Below, piece after piece: positions 1-5,519 of a stretch of 5,519 nucleotides of DNA (its first letter is position 1; each line of letters starts with the position of its first letter). A model generated the notes under the pieces. That model did not search any database. It saw only the letters and a program-made list of their open reading frames with translations, and was not told the DNA's origin. Origin of the DNA: Nitrospirota bacterium (GTDB lineage: Bacteria > Nitrospirota > Thermodesulfovibrionia > Thermodesulfovibrionales > SM23-35); assembly GCA_029883145.1 (NCBI GenBank), contig JAOUJR010000129.1:1-5519 (forward strand). Reading direction: 5' to 3'. The position numbers were made by a program, and so were the translations under genes.

Positions 1-1
1 A

Positions 2-64
2 GACCCGAATACCGCAGGTGCACCTGACTTCACTTTAAGCCTTTCATATAAGTTGAGATTTTGA
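2..64 (+). CDS. C-terminal end of a probable outer-membrane beta-barrel protein (5' truncated by window edge)
   Basis: Only the last 20 codons are visible, in the frame starting at base 2 and ending at TGA 62-64. The tail reads PDFTLSLSYKLRF: hydrophobic residues F, L, L, Y, L, F fall at alternate positions and the final residue is Phe. This is the usual signature of the last transmembrane strand of outer-membrane beta-barrels, which the BAM complex recognises. The other two + frames stop within the first 40 bases and show no such pattern. The family (porin, TonB-dependent receptor, LptD-like or other) cannot be told from 20 residues. The gene lies on the same strand as the secretion operon but is separated from it by a promoter, so it is probably a separate transcription unit. 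Confidence 0.5.
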   Translation, partial: DPNTAGAPDFTLSLSYKLRF

Positions 65-89
65 TGAGAAGTGTTCTTCCTGAATTTTT

Positions 90-119
90 TTGACAACCCT
101 GAACCCCTTTTGGTATTCT
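90..119 (+). promoter_or_regulatory. Putative sigma70-type promoter for the gsp operon
   Basis: A perfect TTGACA -35 box at 90-95 is followed, after an 18-bp spacer, by a -10-like TATTCT at 114-119. A TG dinucleotide at 111-112 gives an extended -10 (TGG before the hexamer). A run of seven T at 85-91 partly overlaps the -35 box. The -10 end predicts a transcription start near 126-127, at the gspC start codon. The -10 matches consensus at four of six positions; the extended TG compensates. This is a sequence-based prediction only. Confidence 0.55.
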
Positions 120-126
120 TTTCTCA

Positions 127-999
127 GTGATGAAGATATACAGTTTAGGGCATTTCCTGAGGAATCCAAAGTTCATTTTATTCATTACTATTTTCATCGG
201 CCTGTTGCTCATCATTGCAATTCTCTTTTTCATCAGGGATGTGGTATCACTCTCCTTCAGCTCTGAGGAAAAGGTTATTAAGCAAGAAAAAAAGGCAGAA
301 AAGGTTGTGAAATATACCCTTCAGGATTATGCACCCATACTGAAAAATAACCCTTTTGGATTTCCCGGAGGTGAAATTAAACCTTTATCATCTGCATCAG
401 GTCAGTCACTCTCCAGGTCAGATGTATCACTTGTCGGAACAGTCTCAGGACCGAAGAAACTAAGTTATGCAATCTTTATGGACAAGACCGGTCAGCAGGA
501 TGTCTTCAGGATAGGGGATTCTGTGTTCGGTATCGGTACGCTTAAAAAGGTCGAAAAGGACAGGGTATTCGTAAATATCAATGGTAAGGATACAGATATT
601 CCCTTAGCTGATATCACCATAATTAAGGAAGTGAAAGGCACAGGAACACTCTCCTCTAAATTTGCGAGTAAAACAGGAGAGAGTTCGTATGTAGTTGATC
701 AGAGGAGGGTACGGAAGGCAATAGAAAACCCAAATGAGATAATGACTCATGCACGGCTCATGCCGAATATTGTTGAAGGCAAGCAGGAAGGGTTTGTCCT
801 CAGTGAGGTAAAAGCTGGCGGAATATACCAGAGCCTCGGTCTCCAGAATGGTGATATTCTTTTACGTATTAATGAGTATAATATCTCGAGTCCTGAAGCA
901 GCACTTCAGACATTTACAGCCCTGAAAGGAATGGACAGGGTTCAGCTCGATATTATAAGAAATAAGGCAAAGATGACCATGACCTATCAGATAAAATAA
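127..999 (+). CDS. gspC: Type II secretion system protein GspC (inner-membrane clamp, HR and PDZ domains)
   Basis: GspC is a bitopic inner-membrane protein whose periplasmic part contacts the N0 domain of the secretin GspD and helps in substrate handling. The 290-residue product has a short cytoplasmic N-terminus, one transmembrane helix at about residues 16-36, and a charged Lys/Glu-rich linker (about 46-63). The homology region (about 64-165) has the typical NPFG (75-78), LVGTVSG (102-108) and F-R-I-G-D-S (127-132) motifs. A C-terminal PDZ domain (about 188-290) has GLQNGD at 238-243. Length and domain order fit PDZ-type GspC rather than coiled-coil variants. The start is GTG 127 or the adjacent ATG 130; there is no other start before the membrane helix. 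No Shine-Dalgarno sequence is visible upstream, and the predicted transcription start almost coincides with the start codon, so the message may be leaderless. It is first in the operon, 43 nt before gspD. Confidence 0.93.
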   Translation: MMKIYSLGHFLRNPKFILFITIFIGLLLIIAILFFIRDVVSLSFSSEEKVIKQEKKAEKVVKYTLQDYAPILKNNPFGFPGGEIKPLSSASGQSLSRSDVSLVGTVSGPKKLSYAIFMDKTGQQDVFRIGDSVFGIGTLKKVEKDRVFVNINGKDTDIPLADITIIKEVKGTGTLSSKFASKTGESSYVVDQRRVRKAIENPNEIMTHARLMPNIVEGKQEGFVLSEVKAGGIYQSLGLQNGDILLRINEYNISSPEAALQTFTALKGMDRVQLDIIRNKAKMTMTYQIK

Positions 1000-1030
1000 A
1001 AAGTAAAAAGGAAGGTATAGGTTGAGAAAA

Positions 1031-1036
1031 AAGGAA
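1031..1036 (+). promoter_or_regulatory. Ribosome binding site of gspD
   Basis: AAGGAA ends 6 nt before ATG 1043. An in-frame TAA at 1037-1039 excludes any upstream extension, so ATG 1043 is the first possible start. A second, stronger-looking site, AAGGAAGGT at 1008-1016, lies upstream in the same purine-rich spacer and does not serve this ATG at normal spacing. Confidence 0.7.
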
Positions 1037-1042
1037 TAAAAT

Positions 1043-1165
1043 ATGAAAAGGAATAAGAAAATAATAGTCAAACATTTATCTTTCATTTTCAGTGTTATGT
1101 TTTTAATGTTCTTTTTTAGCGCTCTCATTTATCCTTCGCCATTTCTCGTCAATGCTGCCTTTGCT
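1043..1165 (+). other. Signal peptide coding region of GspD
   Basis: Residues 1-41 show a basic n-region (M-K-R-N-K-K), a long hydrophobic stretch at about 12-29 rich in Phe, Leu and Met, and an A-x-A type cleavage site (A-F-A at 39-41, then Gly). The absence of Cys near the site argues against a lipidated, self-piloting secretin. The exact cleavage site is a prediction. Confidence 0.75.
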
Positions 1166-3247
1166 GGAGTAAAAAAAGATCAGAAGGTTACCTTTAATTT
1201 TGTCGACGTTGACCTGTCAACTATCACAAAATTTATCAGTGAGATTACAGGGAAGAATTTTATCTTCGACGAGAGGGTGAAGGGGAAGATCACGATAATA
1301 GCTCCCACAAAGCTGTCTGCTGATGATGCTTACAATCTTTTTACATCAGTGCTTGAGCTTAAAGGATTCACAGTGATTCCATCCGGTATTGACGCATATA
1401 AGATTGTGCCTGCAATAGAAGCCAAACAGCGGGGGATGCTGATTGCCACTGAAAGACTCCCTGTCAATGAGAGTTACATCGCACGGTTGATTTTTTTACG
1501 CTATATATCTTCTGATGATGCACTGAGATTCCTTCAACCAGTCATCTCAAAAGACGGACATATTTCTGCCTTTGGCCCTGGTAACCTGCTTCTCATGATA
1601 GATTCAGGCATGAATGTCGAAAAGATTCTTTCCATTGTTGAGGTTATTGACCAGCCATCCATAAAGGAAAAACCCGAGATCGTCATCCTTAAATATTCAA
1701 GTGCTGATACTATTGCAAAAATTTTAAATGAAGGTATGGGCCGGGGGAAGACAAGGACACCGGGGCAGCCGGTCATAGCAGATGAGGCAAGGGTAGTAGC
1801 TGATCAGAGGTTGAATGCCGTTGTCCTCTTTGGAGATAAAGGAATGAGAGAATCTATGAAATCACTGATTGCACTCCTCGATGTTCCTTCGCCTGAAGCA
1901 CTGGGAAGAATAAATGTCTATTTCCTTGAGAATGCAGATGCTACAGAGCTTTCAAAGGTGCTGGAGGGAATGCTCAAGGCAGTACAGCCCACAAAACAGG
2001 TAGCTCCAGGTGCACCGGTTATGCCATTTGAGGCAGCCGGTGGCATAACCATTACACCCGATAAATCCACGAATTCACTTGTGGTTGTCGCGTCACTTGC
2101 TGATTATCAGAATCTTGCCCAGATTATAAAACAACTTGATAAGAGGAGGAGACAGGTATTTGTTGAGGCAATGATTGTAGAAGCTTCAATAGACAATCTG
2201 AGGGATCTTGGAACACAGTGGAGGGCAACAGCGACACGGAAGGGTGAACCTATTGCTATCGGAGGATTCGGGAAACTTGACCCAACAGCCCTTGATAATA
2301 TTTTAACCGGATTATCAGGGCTCACTGCGGGGGGAATGGGTAATTTCATTGATGTCCCAATCATCACAACAGACCCTTCCACGGGCGAGCCTAAATCTTC
2401 CAAACTGACTATACCGGGATTTGCTGCACTCTTCAGTCTGAATGAATTCAGAGGTACTGTAAATGTCCTTTCAACTCCCCAGATACTCACTTCAGACAAT
2501 AAGGAGGCAGAGATCATGGTCGGTGAAAATGTGCCTTTTGTCTCCAAGAGAGAACGGGACATCACCACAACCAGTACTGTCCTCAGTTCTATCGAACGGT
2601 ATGATGTAGGTATAAAGTTGAAGATCACTCCTCAGATTACTGAGGGTGATCATGTAAAACTGGATATATATCAGGAGATTTCAAGCTTAGTACAGGGAGA
2701 GTCAGAGTCTATCCTTATTAATGTCGGTCCTACCATAACAAAGCGTTCAACCAAAACTGCAGTTGTGGTGAAGGACAGACAAACAGTTGTCATCGGTGGT
2801 CTTATGGCGGAAAGAAAAGAAGAAAACATCACAAAAGTGCCTCTTCTTGGAGACATACCCGTATTAGGGTGGCTTTTCAAAACGTCAAGCGTACGTAAAC
2901 AGAAGACAAATCTCCTGGTATTCCTCACCCCACATATAGTGACAGAAGAAAATAGACTTGCCCAGATCACAAAAGATAAACAGAAGGAGTTTGCAAAGGT
3001 GGAAAGACAGTATGTTGAAGGAGAGCTTTTAGTGAAATTTAAAGAAGATGTTCCTGCTGAAACGGCATTCTCGATCATTTCTGAAAAAGGTGCATCGGTT
3101 ATCAAATTCATCGACAATATTAAGGTCTATCATATAAAGCTCAGAAAGGGTCAGGATGTAGAAGAAGCCGCTGAGGAATTCTCGAGTATCCCAGAAGTAC
3201 ATTATGCAGAACCGAATTACAAAATGAAGATGCACAATACAAAGTGA
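1043..3247 (+). CDS. gspD: Type II secretion system secretin GspD with a C-terminal fervidolysin-prodomain-like extension
   Basis: GspD multimers form the gated outer-membrane channel through which folded proteins leave the periplasm. The 734-residue product has a basic N-terminus, a hydrophobic core and a likely signal-peptidase I site after AFA (residue 41). There is no lipobox cysteine. N0 lies at about 47-122 (FNFVDVDLSTI, then NFIFDERVKGKIT), N1 at about 138-206, N2 at about 210-283 and N3 at about 286-367, whose internal loop is Pro/Gly/Ala-rich (312-334). The secretin domain spans about 368-632, with QVFVEAMIVE (371-380), NVLSTPQILT (474-483), VGENVPFV (493-500) and the hallmark VPLLGDIPVLGWLF (599-612). 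After LLVFLTPHIV (624-633) and a charged linker, residues 657-728 form an extra domain resembling subtilase (fervidolysin-type) N-terminal prodomains. This replaces the usual pilotin-binding S-domain. The GspD call is very secure; the function of the tail is unknown. gspE begins 6 nt after the stop. Confidence 0.97.
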   Translation: MKRNKKIIVKHLSFIFSVMFLMFFFSALIYPSPFLVNAAFAGVKKDQKVTFNFVDVDLSTITKFISEITGKNFIFDERVKGKITIIAPTKLSADDAYNLFTSVLELKGFTVIPSGIDAYKIVPAIEAKQRGMLIATERLPVNESYIARLIFLRYISSDDALRFLQPVISKDGHISAFGPGNLLLMIDSGMNVEKILSIVEVIDQPSIKEKPEIVILKYSSADTIAKILNEGMGRGKTRTPGQPVIADEARVVADQRLNAVVLFGDKGMRESMKSLIALLDVPSPEALGRINVYFLENADATELSKVLEGMLKAVQPTKQVAPGAPVMPFEAAGGITITPDKSTNSLVVVASLADYQNLAQIIKQLDKRRRQVFVEAMIVEASIDNLRDLGTQWRATATRKGEPIAIGGFGKLDPTALDNILTGLSGLTAGGMGNFIDVPIITTDPSTGEPKSSKLTIPGFAALFSLNEFRGTVNVLSTPQILTSDNKEAEIMVGENVPFVSKRERDITTTSTVLSSIERYDVGIKLKITPQITEGDHVKLDIYQEISSLVQGESESILINVGPTITKRSTKTAVVVKDRQTVVIGGLMAERKEENITKVPLLGDIPVLGWLFKTSSVRKQKTNLLVFLTPHIVTEENRLAQITKDKQKEFAKVERQYVEGELLVKFKEDVPAETAFSIISEKGASVIKFIDNIKVYHIKLRKGQDVEEAAEEFSSIPEVHYAEPNYKMKMHNTK
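2017..2050 (+). repeat. 10-bp perfect inverted repeat inside gspD (possible mRNA hairpin)
   Basis: GGTTATGCCA (2017-2026) is the exact reverse complement of TGGCATAACC (2041-2050), leaving a 14-nt loop; two G-U pairs could extend the stem inward. It lies in the part of gspD encoding the Pro/Gly/Ala-rich N3 loop (about residues 325-336). No T-run follows, so it is not a classical terminator. It may be coincidental. Confidence 0.45.
3011..3244 (+). other. Fervidolysin/subtilase prodomain-like domain at the GspD C-terminus
   Basis: Residues 657-734 of GspD begin YVEGELLVKFKEDVPAE and end VHYAEPNY plus an eight-residue basic tail (KMKMHNTK). In between are GASVIKFI and a VYHIKL strand, then an acidic helix (VEEAAEEFSS). 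The opening G-E-(L/V)-L-V-K-F-K, the central short strands and the closing V-x-Y-A-E-P-N-Y are characteristic of N-terminal prodomains of S8 subtilases of the fervidolysin type, which fold as a small alpha/beta sandwich and act as intramolecular chaperone and inhibitor. No catalytic Asp/His/Ser domain follows: the frame stops at 3245-3247 and gspE starts at once. The family match is by eye; a role in binding exported subtilases is inference. Confidence 0.8.
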
Positions 3248-3253
3248 AAAATT

Positions 3254-4786
3254 ATGGAAGGCATTGACGCTATAAAGGACGAAGATGTAGAACTTTCACT
3301 TATTCAAGACGTTCCTCATTCTTTTGTAAAAGGCAATCTGATAATGCCTCTCCGAAAAAAAGATGGAGTTCTTTTTGCTGCAGTCGCAGACGAAAAGGGA
3401 ATACTCGCATTATTGGAACTCTCAAAACACCTTGGCCTCAAACCACTACCTTTAAGCGCTCCGCCAGGGGTAATTATTGATGCAATTAACAGGTTCTACG
3501 GCCAGATGGGCTCTGCAGAGGAAGTAATGGACAACATCACAGGCGAAGACCTCTCATCTGTTGCAACTGAATTCGAAAAACCAAGAGACATTCTTGAACT
3601 CACAGAAGAAGCACCAATAATAAGGCTCCTGAATGCACTTCTCCAACAGGCAGTAAAAGAGAGGGCGTCTGACATACATATAGAGCCTTATGAGAAAGAG
3701 CTTGATGTAAGGCTCAGGGTAGATGGAATCTTACACAGGGTCTTAAGCCCTCCAAAGATTATTCAGGATGCACTGATAAGCAGGGTGAAGATTATGGCAA
3801 ACCTCGATATTGCAGAGAAGAGACTGCCGCAGGATGGAAGGATAAGGCTTCTTATTGGAGGAAAGGACATAGACATTAGAGTCTCTATTATTCCTACATC
3901 ATTTGGAGAGAGAGCAGTCTTACGATTGCTCGACAGAAAACAGGGGCTTATTGGGCTGTGGGAAGTTGGATTTAATAAAGATGACGAGAGTCGCCTCGAG
4001 GACTTACTGAAGAGAACAAACGGAATACTGCTTGTCACCGGACCCACAGGGAGTGGCAAGACCACCACACTCTATGCTGCTCTGAACAGGATTCATACAG
4101 AAGAAAAAAATATCATCACTGTTGAAGACCCTGTTGAATACCAGCTCAAAGGTATCGGGCAGATTCATGTCAATCCAAAAATAGGCCTTACGTTTGCGTC
4201 AGGATTACGCTCAATATTACGGCAGGACCCTGATGTGATAATGGTCGGTGAAATAAGAGACTTTGAGACTGCAGAGATTGCAATTCAGGCATCACTCACA
4301 GGACATCTTGTCCTGAGCACCCTCCATACAAATGATGCACCTTCTGCAATCACAAGGCTCATTGACATGGGCGTAGAACCATTTCTCGTGGCATCATCAC
4401 TTATGGGTATCCTTGCTCAGAGGCTTGTGAGAGTTATCTGTCCATATTGTAAAGAGTCATACGAGCCCTCTGATGCGGAACGAGCATATTTTCTTAACCT
4501 ATCACCCACTCATTACTCATTACTTTATAGAGGCAGAGGCTGTGACAGATGCAAGGATAAGGGTTACATCGGGAGGACAGGAATATTCGAACTACTCATC
4601 ATAGATAATGAAATAAGACATATGATTACAGGGAAAATAGACTCGCAGAGCATAAAGAATGTTGCAATCTCAAGAGGCATGAAGACCCTGATGTCAGACG
4701 GTGTCGAAAAGGTATTACAAGGTGTCACCACACTCGAAGAGGTCCTGAGAGTAACACAGAAGGACTATGCCGATATTTCATTATAA
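3254..4786 (+). CDS. gspE: Type II secretion system ATPase GspE
   Basis: GspE is the cytoplasmic hexameric ATPase that powers pseudopilus assembly through GspL and GspF. The 510-residue product has a T2SSE N-terminal domain (about 14-85), then the PilB/GspE-type ATPase core. Visible motifs are ASDIHIEPYE (138-147), Walker A GPTGSGKT (263-270, Lys269), the Asp box TVEDPVEY (289-296), Walker B DPDVIMVGE (325-333, Glu333), and the His box with His351 and His358 in GHLVLSTLHTND. A tetracysteine zinc-binding element follows (C396-x2-C399 and C430-x2-C433). All catalytic residues are intact and the length is normal for GspE. The start ATG lies 6 nt after the gspD stop with only a weak ribosome site (AAGTGA, overlapping that stop), which suggests translational coupling to gspD. 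Its 3' end overlaps gspF by 20 nt. PilB-type pilus ATPases share this core, but the gspC-gspD-gspF context favours GspE. Confidence 0.97.
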   Translation: MEGIDAIKDEDVELSLIQDVPHSFVKGNLIMPLRKKDGVLFAAVADEKGILALLELSKHLGLKPLPLSAPPGVIIDAINRFYGQMGSAEEVMDNITGEDLSSVATEFEKPRDILELTEEAPIIRLLNALLQQAVKERASDIHIEPYEKELDVRLRVDGILHRVLSPPKIIQDALISRVKIMANLDIAEKRLPQDGRIRLLIGGKDIDIRVSIIPTSFGERAVLRLLDRKQGLIGLWEVGFNKDDESRLEDLLKRTNGILLVTGPTGSGKTTTLYAALNRIHTEEKNIITVEDPVEYQLKGIGQIHVNPKIGLTFASGLRSILRQDPDVIMVGEIRDFETAEIAIQASLTGHLVLSTLHTNDAPSAITRLIDMGVEPFLVASSLMGILAQRLVRVICPYCKESYEPSDAERAYFLNLSPTHYSLLYRGRGCDRCKDKGYIGRTGIFELLIIDNEIRHMITGKIDSQSIKNVAISRGMKTLMSDGVEKVLQGVTTLEEVLRVTQKDYADISL

Positions 4787-5519
4787 GGGGTATAGGGCAG
4801 ACGGCTCCAAGGCTACCGGCATCCTTGAGGCTGACGGGTTACAAGACGCTCTTTCGAATATTAAAGAACTCGGCATTTTTCCAAAAGAAGTCAATGAATA
4901 CAGCCATCGAGAAAAAAGATGGTTTTTCCGCAGATCTGAGAGCACATTCCTTCCCTCAATAACGAGACAACTATCGACGCTCATTTCATCAGGTGTCCCT
5001 TTAATGGATGCATTGAGGTCACTCTCTGAAGAACACAAAGGATTCTGGAAAGGTCTTCTCGTCAGTGTGAGAGAGAAGGTTTCCGGCGGCACAAGCCTCT
5101 CCCGTGCACTTGAAGATTATCAAAATATTTTTCCTGAATTTTACAGAAACATGGTTGCAGCAGGAGAACAAAGCGGGACATTGGATAAGGTCCTCGCAAG
5201 GCTTGCAGACTTTCTCGAAAATCAGGCTTCAATCAGGGCGAAAATACGGATGGCAATGGTATACCCGACGTTTATGATCTGTGTCGGTTTTATTGTAATG
5301 TCATTTCTTTTCACCTTTGTCATACCAAAAATAGTGAAGATATTCGAAAATACAAAAAGTGCGTTGCCCACCATTACACTAATACTCATCGGCTTAAGCA
5401 ACTTTTTTGTTCACTACTGGTGGTTGATTATCATCATTATATTGGGTCTCATCTGGGGATTCAGGAGATTGCAGGAAAAACATAAATATTTTCTTGATAA
5501 TACAAAACTTAAACTCCCC
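4767..5519 (+). CDS. gspF: Type II secretion system inner-membrane platform protein GspF (3' truncated by window edge)
   Basis: GspF is the polytopic inner-membrane protein at the centre of the assembly platform, where it interacts with GspE and GspL. The 251 visible residues start with the family-typical MPIFHYKGYRADG and carry the first T2SSF cytoplasmic domain (about 65-160), with TRQLSTLISSGVPL (66-79), GTSLSRAL (108-115) and the conserved AAGEQSGTLDKVL (131-143). A first transmembrane helix follows at about 165-188 (after A-M-V-Y-P) and a second at about 205-231. The second T2SSF domain and the last helix lie beyond base 5519. ATG 4767 is chosen because it gives the conserved N-terminus; it sits inside the last codons of gspE, in another frame. 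AAGGA at 4760-4764 is only 2 nt from the ATG, unusually close, so initiation probably relies on ribosomes finishing gspE. No stop or frameshift occurs up to the window edge. Confidence 0.96.
   Translation, partial: MPIFHYKGYRADGSKATGILEADGLQDALSNIKELGIFPKEVNEYSHREKRWFFRRSESTFLPSITRQLSTLISSGVPLMDALRSLSEEHKGFWKGLLVSVREKVSGGTSLSRALEDYQNIFPEFYRNMVAAGEQSGTLDKVLARLADFLENQASIRAKIRMAMVYPTFMICVGFIVMSFLFTFVIPKIVKIFENTKSALPTITLILIGLSNFFVHYWWLIIIIILGLIWGFRRLQEKHKYFLDNTKLKLP

Noticed and set aside
67..91. Small hairpin (GAAG 68-71 with CTTC 76-79) followed by a seven-T run at 85-91, as a terminator of the upstream gene
   Set aside because: The stem is only 4 bp and lies 5 nt before the T-run, which itself overlaps the promoter -35 box. 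This is too weak to call a terminator.
2107..2628. Long open frame of 173 codons on the minus strand
   Set aside because: It lies fully inside the well-conserved secretin domain of gspD, has no recognisable domain, and is explained as a reverse-frame shadow. The same holds for the other minus-strand frames across gspC, gspD, gspE and gspF.
3011..3260. Remnant of a complete subtilase gene broken by a frameshift at the gspD 3' end
   Set aside because: The prodomain-like sequence ends cleanly at a stop, and gspE starts 6 nt later with a complete T2SSE N-terminal domain. No catalytic Asp, His or Ser motifs appear in any frame, so a tail fusion is a better explanation than a broken protease.
3254..4786. 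Type IV pilus ATPase PilB instead of GspE
   Set aside because: The core motifs are shared, but the flanking gspC, gspD and gspF in canonical T2SS order and the total length near 500 residues favour GspE.

Overview
The window is the 5' part of a type II secretion system (T2SS, general secretory pathway) operon on the + strand, in the classical order gspC-gspD-gspE-gspF. The DNA has moderate GC (low-to-mid 40s by eye) and uses AGA/AGG arginine codons freely. A secretin, a PDZ-type GspC and an outer-membrane-protein-like C-terminus upstream show a diderm (Gram-negative-type) bacterium. Nitrospirota or a deltaproteobacterial lineage would fit the gene style. That placement is an inference and cannot be settled from this window.

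Layout: 2-64 holds the last 20 codons of an upstream gene whose alternating hydrophobic residues and terminal Phe look like the closing strand of an outer-membrane beta-barrel. A 62-bp gap follows, with a good sigma70-type promoter (TTGACA plus extended -10) placed so that transcription would start at or within a few bases of the gspC start codon. gspC (127-999) is followed by a 43-nt purine-rich spacer, gspD (1043-3247), a 6-nt spacer, gspE (3254-4786), and gspF (from 4767), which overlaps gspE by 20 nt and runs off the right edge after 251 codons. No RNA genes, insertion sequences, CRISPR arrays or integrase signatures were seen, and there is no gene-free stretch longer than 300 bases.

How the parts work together: GspD forms the outer-membrane channel, GspC is the inner-membrane clamp linking it to the assembly platform, GspE is the cytoplasmic ATPase and GspF the polytopic platform protein that couples ATP hydrolysis to pseudopilus growth. 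The pseudopilins (GspG-K) and GspL/GspM are not in view and may lie downstream.

The most unusual element is the C-terminus of GspD. Where secretins normally end or carry the pilotin-binding S-domain, this one has about 75 extra residues that read like the N-terminal prodomain of fervidolysin-type subtilases (G-E-L-L-V-K-F-K start, Y-A-E-P-N-Y end). No protease domain follows. A secretin carrying a subtilase-prodomain-like module suggests a docking, chaperoning or inhibitory site for exported subtilisin-like proteases at the channel.
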